NCBI GenBank assembly: GCA_022749755.1
Contig: CM040448.1
Span: 13,762,481 to 13,826,480, forward strand
Direction of reading: 5' to 3'
From: Azadirachta indica
Lineage: Eukaryota > Streptophyta > Magnoliopsida > Sapindales > Meliaceae
DNA length: 64,000 nt
The notes beneath the pieces were generated by a model, which saw nothing but the letters and a program-made list of their open reading frames with translations, had not been told where the DNA came from and did no database searches. This document shows, one piece after another, positions 12,307 to 24,529 of this stretch (within the stretch, counting starts at the first letter, position 1; every line of letters starts with the position of its first letter). A program made the position numbers and the translations under genes.

Positions 12307-15060
12307 AAGCTCCTTAAGGTGTACGAAACTTTACGTTTCCCCACCTAGCTATTATGAATATTAGCGAAACTTCAACCAAGCATCAAGTTAAATAGTTTGA
12401 TACCTGAACAAAAGGAAATACAACATCTAAATTACAACTGACAGTACAACTCAAACAACGTTAAATAAAAAACATCATAACCTCGCAATGTTACTAAAAA
12501 CAACACAACTCCAGCAACATATGGAATCCTGACTTTCTAATTTCTTACCCAAAAGAAACCAAGAGAATGTGTTTCTCAATTGGACTGAAGACTTGATACA
12601 AACTCTTAACCCCAATTCTTCCATTCATTTCCCTTCATAGGCTTCCAGCTTTTCGTCTAGTCTAAAACCCGCCTTAGATTATCAAGAAGTTTTATAGACA
12701 GCACCTAAGCAAGAAAAACAGACCCAATTTGTATACAGTTTATGTCCCCCTAGATTCTTCAATGGTTTCCTTTGTTTAGAAACTGGAAAAAGTAAAAATC
12801 AGGTGATTCACCTAATCAAGTTCGATTACACATCAATCAATGAACATGAGTATGCCTGGGTGCTTGCCAAATGAGGTTGAATATCAGACAACTAATTATT
12901 AAAATTAGACACTTTCATTATTCATTTCACTATTAACAGCGATTTCATTTACCACTTGGTTTTTCTGAAAACTGACTAGCGACAAAAGACACATAATTAG
13001 ATTTTAATCCTTGTTCCTCCACGGATTAATTCATCTTGCCGCAAGCATTGCAATACCATGCACATGCAGACAAAAACTTACAGCTAAAAACTATTTCACG
13101 TACAAAAAGTATGTCCTGGATAGTCCTTCATTATGATTCTAGAACATCATCCTTAAATAATTAAACAGATGATATTGAATGAAGATAATAAAATAGTTGT
13201 GCACAATGATGCCAAAACTGACCAAATTATTAAGTGTATGGGTCCAATTGATTAACTGACTAGATACAATTGAAAAATATGCGAAAACTAGCGAACCGAC
13301 CAGCTACATGTTGAGCCAGGTAGTCTGCTCAGTCAACTCAACTAACACGTAACTAACACTTCCCTATTGTCCTGCATGCATTTCCTGCATAGCTCAAATA
13401 TATCTTGCCTAACAGACCAAAAACGGAGCAACTGTCATGCTAATTGCTGTGTGTGAATATAAAGATCTAAAAGCTGGACAATGATTGGTATGACTAAGCA
13501 TTCATAGATCAAGGAATAGAATGGTAAAGCTTCACCACATCTCGAATATCCTTAAACCATAAAACAAATGTGAAGAGATCTAGATTGACGAAGCGAAAAC
13601 GTGAAGATAAACCAAACCAAAGTTTCAAAAGTTTCCAAATGAATTTTATTGAATAATAGATGACTAAACAATAAAGTAGGCTCCCCTATATATGATAGAG
13701 AAAACCTAAGTCAACTCAAATAAGGAAAAACAAATCCTACCAAAATAAGAAAACTAAGAATTAAAAGAAAACATATTAAATAGAAGAAAATAAAAGACTT
13801 CATCCTACATCATAGATCCATCATGAATTCTAGACATGTTTAAAATTCCCCGATTTTTTCCTTGCTTTGTTCACCCTCTAACAACAAAAATGAAGGGATC
13901 CACGTCGAAAATAACAAGCCAAAGAAAATTTGATGAAACAGTCTATGAGGAAATCAACATGCATTTTTACTATTAAAATTTTAAGAAGCCTTGAATTTAA
14001 GCACTAGTTTTCCTTTTCCAATTCAAAACTTCCCCCCAGAGTGGTGTGATGAGTGATATCACATCTCTGATTAAGTGAAAAACAACACTCTATATTGTTT
14101 TCTATTCATTGATTTCTCTCCAAAGCAACAACATCATTCTTTTTATTATTTGAAAATCAATATCCTCAAATTTTATGAAGCTAACCCAATCATGATCACA
14201 ACCTCCTTTACAGTTATTACATTGAAACAATCAATTTCCAAATCTTTAACCTACAAATTCAAAATTTCTATTAAATCAGGAGCTTGTCAACATACAAACA
14301 CATAAACACCATACAACAAGCCCTTAAGATCTCACACAACGAGCCATAACACCTTCACAAATTTTGTTGTTGCTCTACTTGATAAGATCTGAATTTCCAT
14401 TTCTCTACCGAGCAGGGGCCAGAAAAAGACAATGAATAAACTCATTACCATACTCCAGTTTGCTTAGAATGCTCAATCAACAAAACTTGATAAGAATTTA
14501 CGAGGTGAATCCAAAAAAAAAATCAAGTGATCTCAGAAAAAAATAAAACCAATCAATTCAAAGACCAACAAAACCACCATGCAATATGGCCACATAATTT
14601 ACAAAAATGAAAACCCATTTTTACTTCCTTCCAGAAACCACACAGAACCACATATGTAAGCCACATTGAACAACCAAAAAAGACAGCCACCAGCAATTGT
14701 CAAAATTCAAACTTGGCAAGTTCACTGAGAGCAAATTAAACAAGATGGTTCGGCATGGATCTACAGTAAAAAAACAATACAAATATTCAAAAATCCAGAA
14801 GCGGTCAAATTTCAGAACTTCAACTCAGTTACTCAGTATAAAACTGAAACCCTAGATTCTAAGATATTAAAAAGGAAAGAAATTGCATATTATCAGCCAA
14901 AAGAATTCATCTTAAAATAGAAAAAAAAAATGCATATAGTAAAGAATAAAGAAAAGGGTATGTGTTACCTAGTTAAAGAAAGTCTCTTGGAGTAGAGAAA
15001 TTTGAATCTGTGACAATATGCAAATCAACAGCTACTGTGACTCATATTGTCAAAGACCAT
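12307..15060 (-). promoter_or_regulatory. Probable J-protein 5' leader with a 2.6-kb intron
   Basis: No second gene is found between 12.3 and 15.1 kb. A strong acceptor (CCTTTTGTTCAG on the minus strand, about 12406) lies upstream of the ATG, and a donor (AACTAG/GTAACA) lies at about 14967. A leader exon near 14968-15060 spliced to about 12404 fits. On the minus strand that first exon would contain a short upstream ORF (MVFDNMSHSSC, then stop). The ORF at 14075-14305 shows no family features. All of this is inference from splice-like sequences. Confidence 0.4.
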
Positions 15061-15064
15061 CAGA

Positions 15065-18000
15065 AGTTGAAGAGAATTCTATTTTATTTATTTATTTATT
15101 TATTTTATTTCCTTCCTTTCTTTCTTTTTAAAGTGAACAAATGTAACTGAAACAAAAATTTGGACAAAACAAAGAGAAAAAAGGAGCATCAAGTATGGGT
15201 TTGGTTAATATTTTAACCTTTTTGTAAGCTAACACACCTTTTTATAATTGGTTTTAACTCAAAATCACTAACTAGGGTCAAATTTTTGACCTTTGTATTG
15301 AGTTAACATTTTTGCCAAATGTAGGAATATATCTATTATGATTATCTAAAATTTATCTTCCAAATCTCGAGTAATGCTATACTTTCCCAATTTTATCTCT
15401 CAAAAATTAAATTAGAATTTATTTTTGAACATATATAACTATTGGAGCATTTTTCAATAAAAAAGATGTTTTATTTATGTAAAAAGTTTTAATTTTTTTA
15501 TTATATTTTTATTTATTGATAACTAATCATGTATGGTTATTTGCTCCAATCAAATCATATAGGAAGAAAATTATAATATTTTTAAATATTTTTATAAAAT
15601 TTTATCAAATTAAAAAGTAAGATAAAAGAATGTGATGTTTTTTTTTATGATATCACAGTAATTTTTATATTATTGGAATTATAAATTTAATCATGGTTTC
15701 ATAAATTTATAACTTATCCCATAGATTTTGCATAATTTTAATTTTTTTTCCAAATTTATAAAAGTTTTATCTCAATTTAGGTAAAGGCATGGTTTGCAAT
15801 ATATACTACCTAAGTTGGGTCCACATATGATATGAGACACTTCCTACTTTGACTTCTATTTGTTTTTAATTTGGCTTGTGTCATTTATGTTTAGTTATTT
15901 TACATACACATGTATGCATATAGACATGCATTTAAGTTTTATGTACATATTATTGCATCATATGTGTTTTCTATGTGTCAAATTTACATGTTTTATAAAC
16001 TAAAATTGAAGTTATAAAAACCAATTAAGTGCTTCTTGTTTTGTATATATTTTCTAGTTATTGTTTTTGTAATTGGATAATTTTGTGTTTATTAATTTGA
16101 TGACCACATATAATCCATGTTTCTTAAGCTTCAAAGTCATAATGGCTCATGTGTAAGACTTTCCCATCTTTCAATTTTGTTGACAAAACTTTCAAAAGAG
16201 AACTTGTGGACTTTTTAACTCGCTATTCTTAAACTATCTATACTCTATATAGTAGACTCTAGGACTGGCCCTTTCAATCAAAATGCTTGAATAAATTAAG
16301 TGGGACTATTTAAACTTTAGATCATTTGGGTTGTGCCGTGTATTATAGACCTAATAGACATAGGTTGTGACAAATTCTTAATCATAAGTAAATAAATAAA
16401 ATTAAATAAGTAAATAAAAATTCTAAAGAGTAGGGTTTAACATGTACTTGTTACTTTTGATATCTCTATTCTTCCTTTTTTTTGGAATCATCTAATATCA
16501 CTTGTATTAAGTCACACAAAATATAATTTTAAATCAATTATTCTTTAATCAATCAAAATGAATTTAATCATGTAATTATTTAATTACATACTTGTTTCCT
16601 ATTTTACAAAATACTTTTAAATATTAGGAAAAAAAAAAAACTAAGATTCATGATAATTTTCATTACCTATTCAATCATACAAACCCTAAAACTTATGGGG
16701 GGAGAATTTTAAGATCTAACCACATTTGTGGGCATGTGTGTTGTGGCATGCACAGTACAACCAATTCAAGTGGTCATTTAATTAATTTATTATTAATTTA
16801 GAAAATAATAATAAAGGAAGGCCCATGACAATTGACATTCTTTAATATTTGATTATGCCATTATTAATGCATCTAACCCATGTGTTAAAAGTTCCAACAA
16901 TCATCCAATGACTTGATAATGAAAGCGCCACATGCTGCCTTCTCACTTCAATATTGCTTCTAAAAATTTTTAAAAATTAAAAAAGAAAGTAATGAATCCC
17001 TTTAGAGAATACCATTAGATTTAATTGTTAAATAAATAAATTAATCAACATACGGAATGCCCATTAGTCTCTAGCTTTTAATTTATACTAATGCAATGGG
17101 GAAACCAATCTAGATCGTGAAATTTTGTTATGTCAATTCCATGCTTCATCATTATTCCTTAATATTCTCACTTATTTTAAAATATTAATCAGCTTTTGCT
17201 TTATTATATTAATATTCAATACTACATTTATATTCGTAAAGTTAAATCTAATGTCGGATACTTTTATGCTATAATTATATTTTTCAATTCTAATTATTTG
17301 TGCTATATATAAACTTTACTTGATAATGTATGGCTCCTATAAAGTAAGAATATGGAATTTGTTTGATTTGAACTTTTTATTTAATTTGAATACATATAAT
17401 GTTTATTATAAACGTTTAATAAAAAATTAATAGTGAATTTATGGTACAAGGATCCACCTAAGAAATCTTACAATATTGTATTTAGATGATGAGAAAATTC
17501 AATAATAAAATATTTTTAATCTATCACTCAAATATTTTCAACAAAAAATAAAAAATAAAAAATAAAAATAATCTATCAATCGAATAATTTTACCTTTACC
17601 TTAAACGTAAGGGGCGTTCAAATTTTCTTCCTTTTAAAGTATATACGTTATATATATATATATATATATATAATTTTTCATGTTTTTAAAATATTTAATA
17701 AATCTGGTCAGAAAATCTAAAATAAAAGGATGGAAAGAATTGCTTTTGTCGTACGCAAATACATATTCATCTGCCAGTATTAAATAATACAGTACCCAGA
17801 CGAACGGAATAAGTTAGAAAATTGAAAAAGAAAATAATTGAAATGCATGATGAATTGGGCTATAATCTATCTTCACTGATTCTTAGCCCCCAGATCCATA
17901 ACAATCCTACGCAGATCATCTCGCATTTTTTAAATCAGCCCAAGGGCCGAAATCCTGATGTCAGTTAACATGATTGGGTCGTGTTCTAGTTGTGTTTTCT

Positions 18001-18470
18001 TAATCTTTCTTTTAAATATTTTTTAAAAGACAAAAATAAAATTATTTTTGTCAAAAAGAGCAATTAGGTTAGCTTTTGTAGAGAACAGACTAAAGAAACT
18101 TTTTTAAATTAAAAATTCCGAGTTTTTTTGTGCGGTTTATTTGTCATGAAAGAAGAGCTCGTATAAATTAAAAATATCATTTTACCTGCATTAAAGAGAA
18201 AAAAAAAAAAGAGTAATTTTACGGCGCTTTTGGAGACTACACGTTTACTTCCAAATGGATTATTTTCCAAATTCCAGCAACGATACGAGATGCAACAATG
18301 TCTGATTTTGGAACATTCTATGAAGGTCTGAAGTCTGGTAATCGTACAGGGGGCAGACGTGTTATTGAAAAGTCGTCCTATTGTTTTCCACGGACTGTAA
18401 GATAAGAAGATATGAGAGTTAAGAGCACCAAGAAAGAGAGCAGTGAGAGAAACTTTAACGTACTCTTTTC
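15065..18470. other. Intergenic AT-rich DNA
   Basis: Very AT-rich, with no supported exons. It holds a TTTA tetranucleotide run near 15080-15107 that may serve as the TATA region of the J-protein promoter, and a TA run at about 17647-17671. I see nothing else that can be named. Confidence 0.6.
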
Positions 18471-18477
18471 AGAATAT

Positions 18478-18800
18478 CGAAGAATGAAGGGAACAAACGC
18501 GATTTGCGATTGTCTCAGCTGATGCTATAGGCACAAGAATGCTAAACTGTCAAAGAAGGTGAACCAATTTGGTGAAATACTCTTCATCACGCAAGTCAAC
18601 CCATCGACGGTGCAAATTCATGCTCGAAAGCAGTTTGCAAACGTCACAAGTCAACTTTGGAAATTGTTATAAACTTTTGAAGGATTTGCTCTAAAGGCCG
18701 ATGACTTCCAAGTTGTTTATGAATTCTGGCGGATTCGCAGCATACAGCTTCAGCACAAAATAGAAATATTATATATCTTTCATGGGTTTCTTAAGAGTCT
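18478..18800 (+). pseudogene. Decayed CNGC fragment (cyclic-nucleotide-binding region)
   Basis: Frame-broken plus-strand translation resembles the last exon of the CNGC genes 20 kb away. Visible pieces are NAICDCLS near the start, then FGEILFITQ, then FALKADDFQVVYEFWRI followed by LQHK. These match, in order, the CNBD entry, the beta-roll and the post-CNBD helix of CNGC-D (there NAICDC, ELLFIMQ, FVLKADD, VYKFWRIHNLQ). Several in-frame stops and indels make it non-functional. No other CNGC exons are seen around it, so it is an orphan relic of a dispersed copy. Confidence 0.75.
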
Positions 18801-19097
18801 AATGAAGAGGAGATTAAATTAATAATCCTCACGCCTTTATTAGCTTATAACTGAAATACTCAGAAAGGGGCATTTATGGCCCCATTACGGAAAGAACAGG
18901 AATGATTATTCTGGAATGAACAAGACAAAAGTTTTATGTATTCAATACAAGTGCAAATTAAGAAACAAAACAATTGAATAAAAAAATTACCTCCCTGTTG
19001 CTATGCACATTCAGCCAACCGTGCACGTGCAGATTTTAAAATGATCTACAGCTTAAAAGGTCGATAAATCTACACATGCAACATAAAATGCAGATTC

Positions 19098-22000
19098 CTA
19101 ATCATGTTGGGGTTTGGCGGCATCTGCATTGTCGTGGTGGAATCTCACCACAATGCATGTTATATTATCAGCACTGCCCCGGGTGAAAGCAGTCTCTGTT
19201 AACTTCCGAGCTGCAGTCTCAGGTTCTTCCTCTGTTCGGGCAAGTGCAACAGCATCCTAAGCATGAGAAAACATGTATGCATTAGCAGAATTGTATTGTT
19301 GCAATACAGTTTATGTTCATAGGATATTCTCTCCGTCATCTAATGGCAGCCAAATCCATTACATTCTCAGTTTATTCAGATTTCTCATCTCCAATTTTTG
19401 AATGTTCATAGGACATTCACTATCTGATGTTTCTATGGTGAATGTTAATTAGGCTTGTTCTTGTTTTTGTTTTAAGCAAGCTATCATATACAATTCTAAA
19501 GTGACCAATGGTTACTTGAATCCATCACTTGAGTACATCCTCCACAAAAACCAATCGCTAGGCTGCTACTAATACAAAGGAGAAAAAATATGTTCATCCC
19601 CTATATTTTGATCCAAGGGTTAGCATGTTTATGTGTTTGAGAGAGAAAGAACAAACTTACATCATTAGGCACTACATCCCATAGTCCATCACTCGCAAGC
19701 ACAAGCAATTCAAATTCTCTATCTATCTCTTGATCCTGAAAAAATAAAGCAACACATATTGCAGATTCAGTTTTGATAGTTGCAACTAACTGAAAGATTA
19801 TCCAGTATAACCTTTTAATGATGATGTTCTGAATATGCTACAAACATACATACTACCCTCACAGAGAATAAACAGGAGTTAATCATTATGTGAAATACAG
19901 GTTCCTGATTACAGTTTAGCATTGGTTCTACAGAAAAGTGGCTGCTATTAAATAGGGTACACTTTTCTACCCACTACGATGGAAAAAATAGTCATAATTG
20001 TCACCAACACTGATACATGTGATGAACAGTTTCAGTTAATTTGAGCATATCAAATTATCACCCGAGGAGAATCTCTACAATAACATTGTAAGAACATAAA
20101 ATTTTGTTAAGGGGTTCTAATTTTCGTGAAAACATTCTCCTAATTTTCGTGCCTAATAATTGACACCCAACTGGGGCAGGAAGAAAATTAACATAATAGC
20201 CTAATTTGATTATTACCTGGATCTCTGGTTCTGCGACAACAAATTGCTTCAACATGCGGTTACCAAAAGCACGAGACATAGCTAACACACCTCCTACTCT
20301 CCAAGTGCCTAATGACAAATTGAGGAATTATAGGGGAAAAAAAAAAGGTTAATGTTAGGTGCTTGCTAACATAGAACATCAATCCCAGGCTCAATTTTTG
20401 AAGCATAACTAGTTTTATCTTAAGCCTAGGCTCACATAGAACTTCATTCTGACTCAAAATCTTGGTAGCCATTGAATTATTGACTTGCATCCAGTAGATC
20501 AGTTGCAGTATGGTGTACTGCTTCAAAATTATCATCAAGGCAAATATATAGATAACTTGCAGTTTCTTGCTTCAGTAATACAGGTGATATATTAGTAACT
20601 TTACCCGCCCACATTATAACACCTCCAGCATTTTCAATTCTCTTTCGCTCGTCACTTCTGTTAGGTTTATGATCCTCAGAAAGAGGGATTGCTGTCCAGA
20701 AAGAACAGGAAACTGCTTTTAGGAACCAGCTGCACAAATTCTGACATCCACTTCATATGGAGAAGAAGTTGATAATTTAAACAAAATCACAAACATAACC
20801 AGCAGTTAAAAGATCACCTTCAAAAGAACCACCACTAAGGCTCGCATATCATAAGATAGACGCAAAACTTTGAGTTTCAAAAATAAAATATAAGCTGTTT
20901 CTCATCAGAATAATTTCGCAGAGAAGTTATATCTCCTTACAACTTTAGATATCTAAGTATTAACATTCTAAATTCTTACAATAAAATTCTAAGAGTTAGT
21001 TAAGAAAATTTCCATAGAACACTTAATTATCTTAGTTGTTTATTCAATTATAACAACACGCGGCCATTTTGAATATAAGTTCAATTTAAGAGTACCTTCA
21101 GCAAACACCATTTGACACAAAACAGACCGTTCATACACTGAAGTCATGCTTCAACAATAGTTACATCATGCAACAAAGTCAGAGACCAAATGCACTTGTC
21201 TGACTAATTTCTCATAAGGTCAAATATAGGTCACATATCTGTATACATGCAAATGTTCAGACCAACATTAAGAGATAAGACATTGTTTTATAAATATCTA
21301 ATCTTCTATAAGTTTTGCTAATTTATTTTGCACTTTACTTCACATTCCTGTCAGCTTTTTATGACAACTGCATTAATCATTTAACATATTACCAGCTGCC
21401 ATCCAAATCTTAACTGGAAGTTGATTATAAATGCAGCATGCCATTTTTACCCATATTACGATATAGAAACTCATTTGCCCTTGATGTACTTAAAAAAGAA
21501 TTTAAATAGTACCTTTGCCACCCTTCGATATTACAGTCCTTGAATCTCCAACATTGGCAACATATAGATGGTTGCCGACTAATACTGCTGTTGAAGCAGT
21601 AGAACCATCATCCCTGTAAGTATCTCTTTCAGATTCCAAAAAGTCTACATCTGTCTGTTGATATGTTTCACCTGCAATTTTGCCGAAGTCACAATATGGA
21701 ATCACACAAACAAAAGTCACAGGTTGAAAAAGCACTGCATGCTGGACCCCACACAATAGAAAGTGAATAACAGAACTCAGAGCCACTTGATGTTTCATCC
21801 TATCCCAGACAGAGTAAGACTGTGCATCTATCTGCAAGGGATCCAATAATGCTGAGAACAAAGGATATGCCACAGCCACATGATTGATTCCTTTATAATA
21901 ATTAATCCAACTGAGCTATATTCCCCCAAGCCAAGTGAAGCATGCCATGATATAAAACGAGTCAATAAAGTATGGCATAAATCTCTGGGAAAAGAAGTTC

Positions 22001-23646
22001 ACGACCTGTTGAGAGGGACCATAACTATGTCAACATAGATAACAGAAACTCACTTATAGCCAATTTGGTATCTCTCATAAATAGTGGATGCTTCAAGAGA
22101 TTCTCAAATAGGTGTTCCTTCAAATACTCAGCAGCACGAGAACCACCATGTCCTGTAATTGCATACTGTAAATGTTAGAAAAAAGGGGCTTTGATCCAAC
22201 ATAGAGAAAAAAACACATTGTCTACAGTCCTTTCACGCAGTCAGTATATATAGCAGAATAGGTGCAAAACCTGATCTTTTGATGAGGACATCTAAGAACC
22301 TACAAGCAAACATGACCTTGCTTGATGACTGTGATAACAAATGCTAAAACAGTTTTCCTATCTAGGATAGGCCTTTAAGTGGAACAACAAGCTACAGCTC
22401 AGACAACACAGACCATAAGATTTGGTCACACTCCCTTTCTGCACTTCCCTAAATGCAAGTTGAAATTGTTTTTGTGAAAGCTAACTTAATCCCACATATA
22501 GACAACCTGCAATTGATCATAATTACCATACATATAATGGTCAAGATTGACATTATAAGAAGACTTGTTTATGGCATGTCTTTTCCCATCAGTCACGTGC
22601 ATGTAGATAACCAGTTGAAACACTAACTTCCATGTAGAAGTTTGAATCTTCTTTTGTCGCCACGTTGGACACCTTGTTACAGTGTCATTACATGGCTTTA
22701 GCATTAATTCCATAATTTTATCTCCCCAAGGCAAGAGATGATTAGGGAAATTCTAACCATCAAAAATTCCAAACATGCAGACTGCTTGCCCATCAATCTT
22801 GGAAATCTTAATATCATAAAAATCCTCCATGGTTGCCCTCTTTCCCCTAAAACTCGAATATCCACAGCTCAGTTTTCCATCTTCACTGTCAACAACACAC
22901 AAAAAGGACTGTAAGTTTGAATCTAGTAATATCTACAACAGGTGCATATTAACATTGCATAACTACTACAGCACAGGTATTGAACAATAGTGAATCCCAT
23001 CACCACATTCATTTCATTTTGGTTGCAGACGCGGAGAGTATAAGTTGAAATCACTTAAGCCAGTGAAAACATAAAAGGGAAATAAACAAACGAATCATAT
23101 GATATTATGTCTTTACTGGAGAGGCCTTCAAAGATGACAGCAAAGATGATTTTTAAAATCTGACGGCAAATCCTACATGGAGCTATCTTGGACAGAAATA
23201 GGGTTATTCAGTTAAACTTGCAACATAAGACAAGGAAATAATTTAAATATATAAATAGAAATAAGATTATTCGCTCTGCAAACCCAGCCAAAGTTAACAT
23301 TAAAGTCCAACTTTGAATATGCTGAATCCTAAACAATGATCCTAAATACACACAAGTGTCCGCAAATGAAAATAACTAATAACTACCTTTTCCACCCTCC
23401 GCTAACATATCCACCATCATCCTCTTTTGCCGGCAATATATCAACCAAGGGACCCTGCTTTGCTGCTGATCCTGAATCAACCATCATCTTGAAGCTCCTT
23501 CTAAATTCACAATTCCACGTATAATTTATGCCGACACCCGCATGCAAACTCTTAGGTGTCTTGCTTAATTGCACCCTTCTTTTGGCAAATATTCCTATAT
23601 TCCCAGCTCGAACAATCACACTCTTTATACAGCTGTTGCATATCAT
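19098..23646 (-). CDS. PP2C-type protein phosphatase (PPM family)
   Basis: A Mg/Mn-dependent Ser/Thr phosphatase. Eight exons (23646-23387, 22885-22758, 22152-22054, 21671-21513, 20691-20605, 20308-20217, 19735-19661, 19256-19098) have consistent phases and sum to 1059 bp, giving 352 residues. Metal-site motifs are all present: RGKRATMED (100-108), DGHGG (129-133), DDGSTAS (183-189), VANVGDSR (200-207), DGLWD (291-295) and GSADNIT (327-333). It resembles the plant clade represented in Arabidopsis by At1g43900/At5g53140; that assignment is from memory of the family. The start at 23646 ([12 protein letters not shown]) adds about 85 residues before the catalytic domain. An alternative start MMVDSG lies 53 codons in. 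The acidic C-terminal extension seen in some relatives is absent. Confidence 0.93.
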
Positions 23647-24430
23647 CTAAACCGATCAGCCTGGCCTTCAACGCCAGATCTTCCACAGACAACAAAAAAA
23701 AATCTGCCCACCACATCGTAAAAATGTTACAAAACATAATCAAATTTTCGTCTAATATATCACAAAATCCACTTCGACATCTACAAAGGAAGGACGGGAA
23801 AAGCAAAGAATTCGAAAGCTGCAAAATGAAAAAGACAAAAAAAAACTATGACAGTCAAAAATTTTATTCACGCTCCCATATTAATGAACAAAAACAAAAC
23901 ATCTAGCGAGCACTAATTACATATGATGACTCATAATTCAGTGACAATAGAAATGCAGGAAAATCCATAAAATTCAAATTCAAAATCTTCACGTACTCAT
24001 TCAATAAAATCTGATATGAAGTATTACTTTGTCATTGTCAAACTTAATAATAAAAAATGACTTAAAATAGAAAGCTTACTTTTAAACTGCTGCAATCATT
24101 TCGAGCTTTCTAATAAGATGGAATAAAAAGAACAATAAAAGAGATCGTGTTTCTCTTATCAAAAAGGGATCTTTTTTACGAGAATATCTAAACAATTACG
24201 GATCTTTGGTTGAATAAATCTTCGGAAATTCCAGCTATGACCGGATCGGATCGCTGTGATGATCGGGTTCGGATCTTCAGATTCGAATCTGATGCAACGC
24301 GCAGTATCATACGTGCGTGAAATAAGGTGTGCGGAGTTGTTTTTCTCTCTCTGGAAAGATTGAGAGAGAATCTGAAACCCTAGAGAAAGAGACTCAGAGC
24401 GGTGAAGTGACCGGATGACTATATACAGAG
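23647..24430 (-). promoter_or_regulatory. PP2C promoter and 5' leader
   Basis: A TATATAG element on the minus strand (about 24419-24425) is followed downstream by a CT-rich leader and an AGGGTTT motif typical of plant 5' ends (about 24373-24382). The leader probably contains an intron before 23.7 kb, but I could not fix its borders. The long minus-strand ORF 24159-24527 starts upstream of the TATA box, so it is not a likely protein. Confidence 0.5.
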
Positions 24431-24529
24431 AGAGTGAGAAAAGAGAGATCCCGAAGTGGAGAAGAGAGAGAGCTATGGCTTTTTGCAGCTTGTCACCGAA
24501 GAGAAGTGGCAACGTGGCAATATCCATGC

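Noticed and set aside
24159..24527. 122-codon minus-strand ORF upstream of PP2C
   Set aside because: It starts upstream of the apparent TATA box, shows no family features, and overlaps the CT-rich leader.
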